From the IMG/VR virus record IMGVR_UViG_3300035156_000366, positions 1 to 40,499 of that record: a DNA stretch of 40,499 nt. The stretch is one strand, 5' to 3'. Position numbers and translations under genes: made by a program. Shown piece by piece: positions 15,096 through 23,655 of this stretch. The number at the start of each line of letters is the position of its first letter. Positions within the stretch are counted from its first letter, which is position 1. The DNA comes from a virus. The notes below the pieces were generated by a model, which saw only the letters and a list, made by a program, of their open reading frames with translations, was not told the origin of the DNA and ran no database searches.

Positions 15096-17627
15096 TTAGA
15101 GCGGCGCGGTCAGCGCGACAGGCAGGATGCGTTGATACATCGCTTCGCGGCCGTGGACGCCGTCACCCGTGACACTCCATAGACCGATATGCATCGTCAC
15201 CCCGGTTACAGTTACGCCAGCAGGTCGGGCAACGCCAAGCCGATCGGTCATCAGCGCGTGCGTCGCGTCGGTGTACTGCATCAGCCCGATCAACCCGCCG
15301 TCCGAGATGTACGGGGCCGAACCGGCATACGACGCCTGCGTGACGCAAACCAGTTCCGTTGTCGGATCGGCGGCGCTGAACGTGCCAGTCGTGGCGGTAA
15401 TGACGTTCGAGCCTGCCGTCATGTTCACCGTCAGATTCCGGCCGAGCGGGTGAACGTCCCACTTGTGCTCGTCGGTCGGGCTGGCGAGTAGCGGCGCGAT
15501 GTCGAATACGTTTGTGTAGTTGACGGCCGTTTTTGCCAAACGCGCGGCGCTCCAGTCGAGGCGCTTTACGTCCTGCGTCGCGTCGTAGCCCATGCTCGCC
15601 GGCGTGTTGTATGGCCCAGTCAGTGGGGTATTCTTTGGCGGTATCGTGCAGGTGGTCAGCTTGTTGAACGGCGCCCACTCGTTCTTGAACCGCACGTCGA
15701 GCGCGTTCAGCGCTGCCACATCAGTCTGGTTTGCGAAGGTGTTGGTGCCGTAGAAGTTGTGGCGAACCTGCGTGTAAGGCATCACCTCTTTGCGGCGCAA
15801 CGCTTTGCTCGCGTCAAGCCAATCTTCCAGCTTTTCGCTACTCTGCGACAGGTTGACAAATGGACCGCCGCGACCGACCAGGCGCTCGCCGCGGCCGCAT
15901 AGCAGGAAGGTGTCACTCGCCGCGTCAACACCGCCGCCAGCGTCATTAGAATCACCATGTATCGTGCCGGCCTCGACCGTCGAATAGCCCAGAATCATCA
16001 GCGGCTTGAAGCAGTAATTTTTGCTCGCGTCATCGTTGACGCGAGCATTCCAGGTCGCTGCATCATCCGTCAGGCGATCTTGCCCCGACGTGCCAAAACG
16101 GATCAGGTCATACTTGGCACCATATTTGCTGGTCGAGCCGTTATGGCAATACGGGATGCGCCCGCCGGTCGTGGTCTGGAAGAAATACTTGAGGCGGAAA
16201 GCCGCGCCGTCGGGAATGCCACCGACAATGTTAGTAAATACTAAGCGATCACTAAATTTATTAGTACCTGCGGCAATAGAAGCCATTAATGCGCCACTAA
16301 AGAAAAACTCATCTTGAATACCGCTTTCTGGTGGGTATTCAAAAGTTACTTTTGCACTTAAAGTACCAGCAGCTGCTTCAGTCATACTGTAGTAGTTAGC
16401 TAATACTACAGTTGCAGCAACTAACGTACGACCCGAATCGTTGTAATGCGTCGAATGGCCCAATGCCTGCGGTTGGGGGCTGGACTCGTATGGGGCTGAG
16501 CAGCGGGTGGCGATATTGCGCAGCGTGGCAACCTTGGCTACCGCCGAAGGCGCGCTCGAACCATTTGCGTTGACAGCCTTGATAACCACGGAGCGCGACT
16601 TCAGCGCCGTGACCCCGGTGAAGTTCATGCTGGTGGCGCCCGCTGCGGCCGTGCCGTTCACGGTGCTGCCGTCTTCCATCGTCATCACGCCGGTATAGCC
16701 GGTGAGCGCGCTTCCGCCATTGCTCGAAGGCGCGACGTAGCTGACAACCGCCGTCGTGTTGTCGTTGATGTTTTCGGTTGCGGCGATGATCACCGGCGCG
16801 GAAGGTACGCCGCTGGCTGCTGCAGCAATGACCGCAGCGCCCGCTCCGGTCGACACAGCCGGCGAGCCAACGCCATTCGATGCGGTGTCGGTGACACTCG
16901 GAATCTTGCCGACATCGCCCGCCAGCGGGGTATAGCCGGTAGACTGGGTGCCGCTCGCAACCTGCGTGCCGTCCATCCGGATCACGCGGGTGACGGTTGG
17001 CGTTGGCGAGCCGCTGAAGGTGGCGCCCGTGATCGACAGCGGCACACCCTGTTTCGGCGCGCCGGTGATCGCCGCAGCAGTCAGAACGGCCGGGGCGACG
17101 GAAGGCGTGGAACCCATTGGCGTCACGCTGTTCGACACCGCCGATGCGACGCTCTCGAAGAAGTCGTTCGCTGCTTTCGCAGTCGCAGTCACGGCGGTAC
17201 CGGCCGGCGTCACGATCGTGATCGGACTGGTCAGCCCGCTGTTGCTTTGGCCGTTGCTGAGCGTGACCGTCACGGCAGTCAGCGGGCTGCCACCGTTATT
17301 CGACGGCAGGTTGAAGGCCGCGATCACGGCGCCGGCTGCGGCCGTCAGCGTCAGGCCGGTCAGCGCGCCAGGTGCGGTGATATTGCTCGACCCTACTGCG
17401 ATCAGCGTACCGCCTGGACCTTCGATACCCAGGACGGCGCCGGTGGAGCCGACGACCAGGCTTGCAGGTACGAGCCGGCGAGGAGCTGCTGGCGCGATGT
17501 AAGGGATGCCGCCGGTTAGATCGGTAGTGGCCGCGCCGGCCAGGACGAGGTAGCGTTCCCAGTCTGCGGCAAACGACACGATCTGATTCGTTTTATAGAA
17601 CTGGTAGGGGGCGAGCAAGCGGATCAT
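15096..17627 (-). CDS. virion protein with Ig-like repeats and a C-terminal SGNH/GDSL hydrolase domain
   Basis: An 843-residue protein lying inside the head module. Residues 1-50 form a short N-terminal anchor. Residues about 80-370 contain three bacterial Ig or fibronectin-III-like modules (P-S-N-N-G-G-S-P-L-T, A-P-S-S-N-G-G-S-A-L-T-G-Y, V-N-A-N-G-S-S-A-P-S). The C-terminal half has the SGNH hydrolase blocks: H-G-D-S with Ser560, a block II Gly near 585-588, Y-G-T-N with Gly627 and Asn629, and D-G-V-H with Asp822 and His825. Such enzymes remove ester groups (often O-acetyl) from polysaccharides. Position between capsid and connector genes suggests a head fibre or decoration rather than a tailspike. 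About 75 codons (16220-16445) are AT-rich, unlike the rest. The enzyme substrate is unknown. Confidence 0.75.
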   Translation of the reverse strand: MIRLLAPYQFYKTNQIVSFAADWERYLVLAGAATTDLTGGIPYIAPAAPRRLVPASLVVGSTGAVLGIEGPGGTLIAVGSSNITAPGALTGLTLTAAAGAVIAAFNLPSNNGGSPLTAVTVTLSNGQSNSGLTSPITIVTPAGTAVTATAKAANDFFESVASAVSNSVTPMGSTPSVAPAVLTAAAITGAPKQGVPLSITGATFSGSPTPTVTRVIRMDGTQVASGTQSTGYTPLAGDVGKIPSVTDTASNGVGSPAVSTGAGAAVIAAAASGVPSAPVIIAATENINDNTTAVVSYVAPSSNGGSALTGYTGVMTMEDGSTVNGTAAAGATSMNFTGVTALKSRSVVIKAVNANGSSAPSAVAKVATLRNIATRCSAPYESSPQPQALGHSTHYNDSGRTLVAATVVLANYYSMTEAAAGTLSAKVTFEYPPESGIQDEFFFSGALMASIAAGTNKFSDRLVFTNIVGGIPDGAAFRLKYFFQTTTGGRIPYCHNGSTSKYGAKYDLIRFGTSGQDRLTDDAATWNARVNDDASKNYCFKPLMILGYSTVEAGTIHGDSNDAGGGVDAASDTFLLCGRGERLVGRGGPFVNLSQSSEKLEDWLDASKALRRKEVMPYTQVRHNFYGTNTFANQTDVAALNALDVRFKNEWAPFNKLTTCTIPPKNTPLTGPYNTPASMGYDATQDVKRLDWSAARLAKTAVNYTNVFDIAPLLASPTDEHKWDVHPLGRNLTVNMTAGSNVITATTGTFSAADPTTELVCVTQASYAGSAPYISDGGLIGLMQYTDATHALMTDRLGVARPAGVTVTGVTMHIGLWSVTGDGVHGREAMYQRILPVALTAPL
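16220..16445. other. AT-rich patch inside the SGNH gene
   Basis: This segment, codons of about residues 396-469 in the 15096-17627 gene, is visibly AT-rich and uses codons rare elsewhere in the window (TTA, AGT, ACT, AAA, GTA, GCT), while the frame stays open. The edges are sharp at both ends. It has the appearance of imported DNA joined into a GC-rich gene by recombination. Confidence 0.75.
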
Positions 17628-17885
17628 TTATTTTGCCTTTTTAACTTTTGCGGGCGCGGCGACGGCTGCGGCTGGCGCGGCTTCTGGCTGCTTCTCGAGA
17701 TCGATCTCGGACGGCGCGGCCTCTTCCTCGATGGCGACAGGCTGCTCGACCTCGGGCTGAGCGGATTCGACGCGCAGCGCCAAGCCGGCAAGCTCCAGCT
17801 CGCGCGCATGCTGCTCGTTCGTCTCGAACTCCGTAAGTGCTTCGCCGTTCACCAGGAGCGGATGATGCGATTTCATTTTGATCAT
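17628..17885 (-). CDS. small acidic protein of the head module, function unknown
   Basis: An 85-residue protein beginning M-I-K-M-K-S-H-H-P-L-L-V-N-G, followed by a Glu-rich middle and an Ala/Pro/Lys-rich end. The first 35 residues look like a small folded unit and the rest like a flexible tail. GGAG lies eight bases before the ATG at 17885; the longer open frame would need a TTG. Small genes of this type directly after the capsid gene in siphophages are often decoration or connector accessories. I do not recognise a family with confidence. Its stop abuts the start of the Ig/SGNH gene, which could mean shared expression. Confidence 0.6.
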   Translation of the reverse strand: MIKMKSHHPLLVNGEALTEFETNEQHARELELAGLALRVESAQPEVEQPVAIEEEAAPSEIDLEKQPEAAPAAAVAAPAKVKKAK

Positions 17886-17898
17886 TTGGAACTCCAAT

Positions 17899-17923
17899 AA
17901 AAAACGACCGCGCTTGGCGGCCG
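17899..17923 (-). terminator. intrinsic terminator after the major capsid gene
   Basis: On the minus strand CGGCCGC and GCGGTCG pair (one G-U) around a five-base loop and are followed by six T residues at 17899-17904. It lies 23 bases after the capsid stop, in the short gap before the small acidic gene. Confidence 0.8.
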
Positions 17924-17945
17924 CCTCTGGATGGATGGGATGGAT

Positions 17946-19169
17946 TTACGCAGGCGTCGGCAGCGTGCCGAACACGAAGGCTTCCGGGCGATAGACGGCC
18001 AGCGCAGCACGCTCTTCGCAGCGAATCGAGATCATGTTGCGCTCGAAGTCGTCGGCGTTCTCGGTCGAGATCACTACGTTGGCGTCCTCGCGGTCGAACA
18101 GCTGCGCGCCGTTTTGGAAAGCACCGGTCAGGAATTTGCCGAGGAACGCCGGCGCTTCGGTAGGAACCACAGGGAGCGCCCACAAGGTCGGTGCGGTCGT
18201 GCCCTGGGGATTGCCGATGATGTAACGGCCGAGCGTGTCTTTCGCCATTTCGATCTTGGCCCAGTCGGTGAAGTGCAGCACGTGGCCCGAGGCCGGCACG
18301 CGGGCCAGCTGGGTCTGCAACATCGCCCAGCGCAGCGCATCGATCGCCGTCGCGGTCGAACCGCCAGGGATACCGACGCTGCTATACGGCGTCGCCTGCG
18401 GAACAATGCCCAGCAGGTGAACGCCGGTGCCGTCGCCGAACAGGATTTCTTGCTCTTCCGCGTACTTCAGGCCGAAATTCATTTCGGCATCCACCAGGCT
18501 CATCAACTGGGTAAAGTCGTCCAGAATCTGCTTGGACGCTTTGAACATGTGGGCGATGGTGCTGACGGGGGTGATCTTCGACGCGAATGCGATGTCGCTG
18601 TACGGCTTGGCGGAACCCTCGGCCACGGCGCGCGCGGCGTTGGTAAAGCCGGTTTGCTGCACCCAGAAGATGGCGGGCGCCACGGTGCGGCCCGGCGCGA
18701 TCAGGTCGCGGATGAACAGGCGCTGCTTCGGCTTCACATCAACACCAGGCAGGCGCTGCGGTTCGACGACGCCGACGGCAACACCGGACGACAGCAACGC
18801 TGCGTTGACCGGCACGCTTACGCGGGTGCGCTCGTTGCCGCTGACCTTCGATGCAAAAGCCTTCAACGCCTCGCTGGCAATCACCTGGGCGCCGGCGGTC
18901 ATCGCCGCCGCGCGCTCGTTATCGTTGCCCATGCCAGCGGCGACGGCCTGCTCGACTTCGCCCAGCTGCGCCTTCAGCGAATCGCTGGCCTTGACGAGCG
19001 TGTGGAATTCGGTCGCCAACTTATCGATCGAGGCTTTGGTCTCGATGCTCATGTCACCGGCCGCTTTGGCTTCTTTGAAAGCCTGCTCGGTCTTGGTGGA
19101 GAAATCGCTCGACGCTTTTTCCAGGGAGGCGGTCACCTGCTTGAGCAGATCGCTAGTACTGATTTCCAT
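17946..19169 (-). CDS. HK97-type major capsid protein
   Basis: A 407-residue major capsid protein. Residues about 1-105 form a helical delta domain (Lys/Glu/Ala-rich coiled coil), which in HK97 acts as an internal scaffold and is removed by the phage protease. The remaining HK97-fold part shows L-F-I-R-D-L-I-A-P-G-R-T, A-E-G-S-A-K-P-Y-S-D-I-A-F, the E-loop/spine region K-Q-I-L-D-D-F-T-Q-L and A-E-E-Q-E-I-L-F-G-D-G-T, and the C-terminal strand E-R-A-A-L-A-V-Y-R-P-E-A-F-V. AAAGGA lies seven bases before the ATG at 19169. It follows the ClpP-like protease gene by 10 bases, the standard order. Confidence 0.95.
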   Translation of the reverse strand: MEISTSDLLKQVTASLEKASSDFSTKTEQAFKEAKAAGDMSIETKASIDKLATEFHTLVKASDSLKAQLGEVEQAVAAGMGNDNERAAAMTAGAQVIASEALKAFASKVSGNERTRVSVPVNAALLSSGVAVGVVEPQRLPGVDVKPKQRLFIRDLIAPGRTVAPAIFWVQQTGFTNAARAVAEGSAKPYSDIAFASKITPVSTIAHMFKASKQILDDFTQLMSLVDAEMNFGLKYAEEQEILFGDGTGVHLLGIVPQATPYSSVGIPGGSTATAIDALRWAMLQTQLARVPASGHVLHFTDWAKIEMAKDTLGRYIIGNPQGTTAPTLWALPVVPTEAPAFLGKFLTGAFQNGAQLFDREDANVVISTENADDFERNMISIRCEERAALAVYRPEAFVFGTLPTPA

Positions 19170-19179
19170 TTTGTTTCCT

Positions 19180-20040
19180 TTATTTAGATGCTGCTGATGC
19201 AAAGCGGGCAAGAGCGCCCAAGAGTGCTGCGGTGGGTGCGGCCAGCTCGGCCGCTTCGGCAGCGCTCGGCGTGCCCTCGTGGGCAGCGCCAGGCGTACCC
19301 TTGATTTCGTTCATGAGGCGGCGGCGCTCGCTGCGGGGCATGCCACCCTTAGCCAGTGCGGTGTCGAGCGCGCGCGCTGCTGTGGTGCCGCTACCGCCGG
19401 CCTTCTCCGTGATCTGGTCGGCCGGCAGAAGCGCGTCGGCGAAACCTTGGTCGACGGCGTCACCGCCACCGATGAATGTTTCGGCGTCCATCAGCTTCGC
19501 CACCGCCTTGAAGTCCAGCCCGGTGCGTGCGCTGTAGACATCCGCCATGGCGCGGTCGAACGGCTCGATCGTGTCGGCCGCCGCACGCAATTCAGCCTTG
19601 TTCCCCACCGCGACGATCCAGCAGTTGTGGATCATCAGGAAGGCGCTGCGGCCGATCTCGACGGTATCGCCAGCCATCGCGATGATCGAGGCGGCCGAAG
19701 CGGCCACGCCCATCACCTTCACCGTAACGGCGCCCTTGTGCTCGCGCAACAGGTTGTAGATCGCCAGGCCTTCGAACATGTCGCCGCCGGGGGAATTGAT
19801 GTTGACCGTCACGTCCTTGCCATCCATGCCGCGCAGGGCGGCGCCGATGCGTTTTGCGGTGACGCCGTCGCCGGTCCAAGGGTCGTAGCCGATCGGGTCG
19901 AAGACGCTGATCGAGTACTCGTCCGCAGCAGCCGCCTGGATCGATGGATTCCACCGGGCCAGCGCGGCCTGCGGCAGGTCGAACGAGATGCCGGCGCGTG
20001 CGAAGGCCGCCGGCAATAGCGGCAAATTTTTCTTGGTCAT
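19180..20040 (-). CDS. head maturation protease, ClpP-related
   Basis: A 286-residue protease of the ClpP/S14 type that cleaves the capsid delta domain during head maturation. The core shows V-T-V-N-I-N-S-P-G-G-D-M-F-E-G-L-A-I-Y, the nucleophile motif G-V-A-A-S-A-A-S (Ser115) and L-M-I-H-N with His138. The last 70 residues are Ala-rich and probably disordered. AAGGAATT precedes the ATG at 20040; the open frame extends upstream but without a better start. It sits between portal and capsid as usual. Confidence 0.93.
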   Translation of the reverse strand: MTKKNLPLLPAAFARAGISFDLPQAALARWNPSIQAAAADEYSISVFDPIGYDPWTGDGVTAKRIGAALRGMDGKDVTVNINSPGGDMFEGLAIYNLLREHKGAVTVKVMGVAASAASIIAMAGDTVEIGRSAFLMIHNCWIVAVGNKAELRAAADTIEPFDRAMADVYSARTGLDFKAVAKLMDAETFIGGGDAVDQGFADALLPADQITEKAGGSGTTAARALDTALAKGGMPRSERRRLMNEIKGTPGAAHEGTPSAAEAAELAAPTAALLGALARFASAASK

Positions 20041-20048
20041 GGAATTCC

Positions 20049-21356
20049 TTAAGCGGTGGTGGCTTCGGCCGAGGGCAGCGCATCGAGCCATGCCTTCAGC
20101 GCGACACGCGCCGCGTCGGCCTGCGCTGGCGCCTTGCCCAGCATTTCGAGCGGGGTCAGATTGCTCTGTACGGTGTACACGTCGCCACCTGGGATCGGTG
20201 GCAGGTTCTCCAGGGCGCAGACTTGATCGCGGCACATCCAGCCGTTCTGCAACGCGCTGTTGTAGAAGGCGGCACGGCCGGCGCTGTCGGCGCGCAACAG
20301 ACCTTCCACCGAGAACTCAGCGTAGATCGTGTCCCACTCTTCGCGCGGCACCAGACAGCGAATGATTTCCTGCTCAATGTTGTCGAGGATCGGCCGCAGG
20401 CAGCTGGTCAGGAAGTGCAAGTTCTGCGCTTCGACGCTCGCCGCCCAGCTGCTCGCCTTGTCCATGTGCCCAACCATGAACGGCGGCACGCCCCACCAAC
20501 GGCAAATTTCTTCGACGTTGAAGCCGCGAGTGGCCAGCATCTGCGCGCTCTCGGGATTCATCGTGATTCCCTGGTACTTCATCCCGGCTTCGAGAACCAT
20601 CAGCTTGCCCGCCGCCGTCGATTGCGAGAACGTGGTCAGGTTTTGCCGGATACGCTCGCGCTGTTCCTTCCCCAGCGTCCCGGCCTCGACGGTCAGGATG
20701 CCGCTCGCCTGCATGCCCTGGGCGAAGATCTTCGCGGATGCTTCGTTGGCGGCCGTGGCCGCGCCGATGATTTCCCGCCCGGCGCCGACCGGCTGCATTC
20801 CGCAGATACCATCGAGGCCAAAGCCACGGATGTGCATGACGTCGTCAGCTTGCAGCGTGCGCACCTTTCCATTCTCGGTAACGCGATAGATGAGGCGGCC
20901 GGTACCGTCGTCGCGCTTGACCTCGACGTTTTGTGGCAACAGCGGGTGCAGCGCGACGATGCGGTTGCCGATGCGGCGCTTCTCAATAAACGCATTACCG
21001 CGCACGCTCAGACTTGCGACGATGAACAACCGGAGTCGGCCTGGCGTCATTTCGCTGTTGGGCGATTTGCACAGCAGGTCGTAAAGCCAATGATCCTTTG
21101 CCACGTCGCGGCCACCGCCGGCGCGCTTGCGGTACACGCGCAGCGGCAATGTCGACACGGTTTCAGAGAGAAGCCGAACGCAAGCCCACACCGTCGACAG
21201 CTGCATCGCGGAATCGACCGATACCGGCTTGCCGCTGGCCGTTGGAGAGCCGAAGGCATCGGCCAGCCATGCGCTATTGGTCAGGGAGAGCGGCACGCCG
21301 AGCCAGTTCAAGAGCGCGGCCTTTACTCGACCAGGCCCCTTCGATTCTTTTTGCAT
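20049..21356 (-). CDS. HK97-family portal protein
   Basis: A 435-residue portal protein, the ring of twelve through which DNA enters the head. Typical features: S-T-V-W-A-C-V-R-L-L-S-E-T-V-S-T-L-P-L early on, L-L-C-K-S-P-N-S-E-M-T, G-N-A-F-I-E-K, L-x-A-D-D-V-M-H-I-R-G-F, F-N-V-E-E-I-C-R-W-W-G-V-P-P-F-M-V-G, and S-S-W-A-A-S-V-E-A-Q-N-L-H-F. The ATG shares its A with the TGA stop of the large terminase gene (TGATG). Length and order are normal. Confidence 0.95.
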   Translation of the reverse strand: MQKESKGPGRVKAALLNWLGVPLSLTNSAWLADAFGSPTASGKPVSVDSAMQLSTVWACVRLLSETVSTLPLRVYRKRAGGGRDVAKDHWLYDLLCKSPNSEMTPGRLRLFIVASLSVRGNAFIEKRRIGNRIVALHPLLPQNVEVKRDDGTGRLIYRVTENGKVRTLQADDVMHIRGFGLDGICGMQPVGAGREIIGAATAANEASAKIFAQGMQASGILTVEAGTLGKEQRERIRQNLTTFSQSTAAGKLMVLEAGMKYQGITMNPESAQMLATRGFNVEEICRWWGVPPFMVGHMDKASSWAASVEAQNLHFLTSCLRPILDNIEQEIIRCLVPREEWDTIYAEFSVEGLLRADSAGRAAFYNSALQNGWMCRDQVCALENLPPIPGGDVYTVQSNLTPLEMLGKAPAQADAARVALKAWLDALPSAEATTA

Positions 21357-23095
21357 CAGAGTCCTACCATAATTGGATTGTCGAAGAAGCCGTCGATGTC
21401 CTCATCGACCTCGCTGCCATTCACCAAGCCGGCCGCCATTACCGCCGCCACGATCAAATCGATGCGGCCGGTGGCCTTTTCCTTGCTGAGCTTTCTGTTC
21501 TCTGCCGCGTCCTGCTCGATCACCGCGTTGCCGGCGCACCAGGTCAGCACCTTGTGCGAGTTGTGCACCAGCATTCCGTTCAGCAGCATTTCTTCGAACG
21601 ACTCGATCGCCGGGCTCATGTCCTTGTAGCCCTGGCCGAACGGCTCCATCTTGGGAAGCGTGATGCCCTCGTCCGAGGCCAGCGATATCAAGTCCTCGAT
21701 GCGCCACCTGTCATAGGCCACACCCACAATTTCAAAGAAGTCGGACAGTCCGGACAGCCGCTGCAGGATGACGCGCTTGCTGATCGCGCGGCCTGGCGTC
21801 GTGGAAAGCAGGCCCTCGGCCTTCCACTCCAAATACGGAACGCTGTCTTTCTTCGCTTTCTTGTCGAGGTCCACTTCCGGCAGCCACGCGAACGGGACCA
21901 GCTTCCAAGGCTCATCTGCTGCTAGCGGCTCAACTAGGAACACCAGCCCGGTCAAGTCGGTGGTGCTGGACAGGTCAAGGCCAGCGACGGCGCGGCGGCC
22001 GCGCAGATCCTGCCAGTCGAAGTCCCGATACGCCGACTTCCAAATTTCGTGACTAAGCCACGGTGACTCGGCGCCGGTCCACTCGCAGAAGTCGAGCCGG
22101 CGAACCATCGACTCTTTCGACGGCATGCCCTTCGCCTCGGTCACCTGCTCGCGGATGTACTTGTAGCCCGGCAGGTCGGCGTCTTGCAGACTTGGATTCG
22201 CCTTCGGCCAGCACGCCTCGTCCTCGAACGGATCGTCACCCTCATCCAGTCCGCAGATGTAGGAGAAGAAGGCATCGTTGGTCTGCTCGCCGCGCGCTAT
22301 CTTTGCGCCGGACTCGTGGTACGCCCAGCACGGCCCTAGCTTGCTGGCGCCGCTGTTGGTGATCATGAAGAGCAGCGCCTGGCGCCGGCTCTTCGTACCA
22401 GCTCGCAGCATCTCGACCACCGCGTTTGTTTTGTGCTCGTGCACCTCATCGACCAGCGCCACGTGCGGGCGCGGCCCGGACTGTCCGTCGTCGCTGCTGA
22501 TCGGCCGGAAGAAGGAACCGGCCGCCAGATACGCCAGGTTCCAGCACTTCTCGCCGGTACCGCTTTTTTGCAGGCGCTGCGCCAGCGCCGGAGACTGGTC
22601 GACCATGGCCACCGCGTCGCGGAACAAGATCATTGCCTGGTCTTTTTTCGTCGCGGCCGAGTAGATCTCGGCGCGCGCTTCGCCGTCGGCCACCAACCCC
22701 TTCATGCCGATGCCTGCCGCCAGCGGGCTCTTGCCGCTGCCCTTCGCAGTTTCGACGTACGCGACCCGGAAGCGGCGGTAACCGTCCGCGCCCTGCCAGC
22801 CGAACAGACTGCCGACCACAAACTTTTGCCACGGCAACAGCTTGAACGGAAGGCCTTCAAAGTCGCCGCCGTTCAGCTTAAGCACGCTCTCGTAGAAGCG
22901 TATCGCCTTGTCGGCCTCGGCCAGGTTCCACACCAAGCCGCGCTTCGGGCCGTCCTTCAGGTCACGCAGGTGACGCGCGCAGGTGGCACGCACATGCGGC
23001 CCAGCAATTCGCTTTCCGTCTACAACCGACTGCGCGTACTCGGTGACCGCGTCAGCCGAAGAACTCGGCGAGCGGGTCTTTTTTGTCGTCGCCAT
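21356..23095 (-). CDS. terminase large subunit
   Basis: A 579-residue packaging motor of the Terminase_1 type. The ATPase part has a Walker A-like E-T-A-K-G-S-G-K-S at about residues 115-123 and Walker B H-V-A-L-V-D-E-V with Asp216 and Glu217, followed by a T-N-S-G coupling motif near 246. The C-terminal nuclease half begins A-V-A-G-L-D-L-S-S-T-T-D-L-T-G (Asp374, Asp380), with further acidic residues in Y-D-R-W and G-R-I-D-L-I. It cuts and drives the genome into the head. The gene overlaps the small subunit gene by 44 bases and the portal gene by one base. Confidence 0.95.
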   Translation of the reverse strand: MATTKKTRSPSSSADAVTEYAQSVVDGKRIAGPHVRATCARHLRDLKDGPKRGLVWNLAEADKAIRFYESVLKLNGGDFEGLPFKLLPWQKFVVGSLFGWQGADGYRRFRVAYVETAKGSGKSPLAAGIGMKGLVADGEARAEIYSAATKKDQAMILFRDAVAMVDQSPALAQRLQKSGTGEKCWNLAYLAAGSFFRPISSDDGQSGPRPHVALVDEVHEHKTNAVVEMLRAGTKSRRQALLFMITNSGASKLGPCWAYHESGAKIARGEQTNDAFFSYICGLDEGDDPFEDEACWPKANPSLQDADLPGYKYIREQVTEAKGMPSKESMVRRLDFCEWTGAESPWLSHEIWKSAYRDFDWQDLRGRRAVAGLDLSSTTDLTGLVFLVEPLAADEPWKLVPFAWLPEVDLDKKAKKDSVPYLEWKAEGLLSTTPGRAISKRVILQRLSGLSDFFEIVGVAYDRWRIEDLISLASDEGITLPKMEPFGQGYKDMSPAIESFEEMLLNGMLVHNSHKVLTWCAGNAVIEQDAAENRKLSKEKATGRIDLIVAAVMAAGLVNGSEVDEDIDGFFDNPIMVGL

Positions 23096-23522
23096 CGGGG
23101 GTCACATTCACTTTCGACCGGGCTGCCGGCGTTAATCCAAATTCGATCAGGTAGCTCTTGAACTGGGCGTCGGCGGCGCGCAGCTGCGCGACAGCTGGAT
23201 TGCCCTTGATCAGTATCTCGCCCGTCTGCGTCTCGACCGTGTAGGTTCGGCCGTCGCTGGCGATGAGCTGCCGGCATTCGAGAATGTCGGTGTAGCAATC
23301 GCAAAGCCGCTCGAGCGCGAAGCTGTCGGCTTCGGTCAGCACGCCCATGCGATCGAGCAGCACGGACAGCCGGCCCCAGGCAACCTTGCCCGAATCGTCG
23401 AGGTGCGCCGGGCACGACGGGATTTCCCGCTTCGGCTTCGGCTCTGTCTTGTTAATCGCGCGCTTGCCGGGGTTGCCTTCTACCAACTTCAGCACGGTCG
23501 GTTTGGGTCGTCGGCCAGCCAT
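23052..23522 (-). CDS. terminase small subunit, P27 family
   Basis: A 156-residue protein of the P27 family small terminases, which bind the packaging site and hand the DNA to the large subunit. It starts with the family signature M-A-G-R-R-P-K-P-T-x-L-K-L-x-E-G-N-P-G-K-R and continues with P-x-x-L-D-x-x-G-K-x-A-W-G-R-L and a C-terminal K-S-Y-L-I-E-F-G-L-T-P-A-A-R-S-K-V, all typical. It overlaps the large subunit gene. P27 small subunits commonly go with cos-type packaging and with a neighbouring HNH nuclease, as here. Confidence 0.92.
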   Translation of the reverse strand: MAGRRPKPTVLKLVEGNPGKRAINKTEPKPKREIPSCPAHLDDSGKVAWGRLSVLLDRMGVLTEADSFALERLCDCYTDILECRQLIASDGRTYTVETQTGEILIKGNPAVAQLRAADAQFKSYLIEFGLTPAARSKVNVTPDGDDKKDPLAEFFG

Positions 23523-23655
23523 GATTTTCGTCCTAGAAAAATATTTTCATTTCGCGGGTGTGCACAAAGAGGGAGAGGCCGGTCCTTACAAAATGTTGCT
23601 CTGAACTCTCAAACCACCCTACCAGTTGCACCTGTGAAATGTTTCCCGCAGAGCA
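23523..23655. other. non-coding gap between HNH and terminase genes, candidate cos region
   Basis: About 130 bases without a plausible gene, the longest gap in the terminase-capsid block and lower in GC than its surroundings. In HK97-like phages with an adjacent HNH nuclease the cohesive-end site lies in this place. I see no decisive motif, so the assignment rests on position only. Confidence 0.35.

Noticed and set aside
17931-19187. Plus-strand open frame of 418 codons opposite the capsid gene
   Set aside because: It is the shadow of the capsid gene in GC-rich DNA; its protein is Arg/His/Gly-rich without domains, while the minus-strand frame is a clear HK97 capsid.
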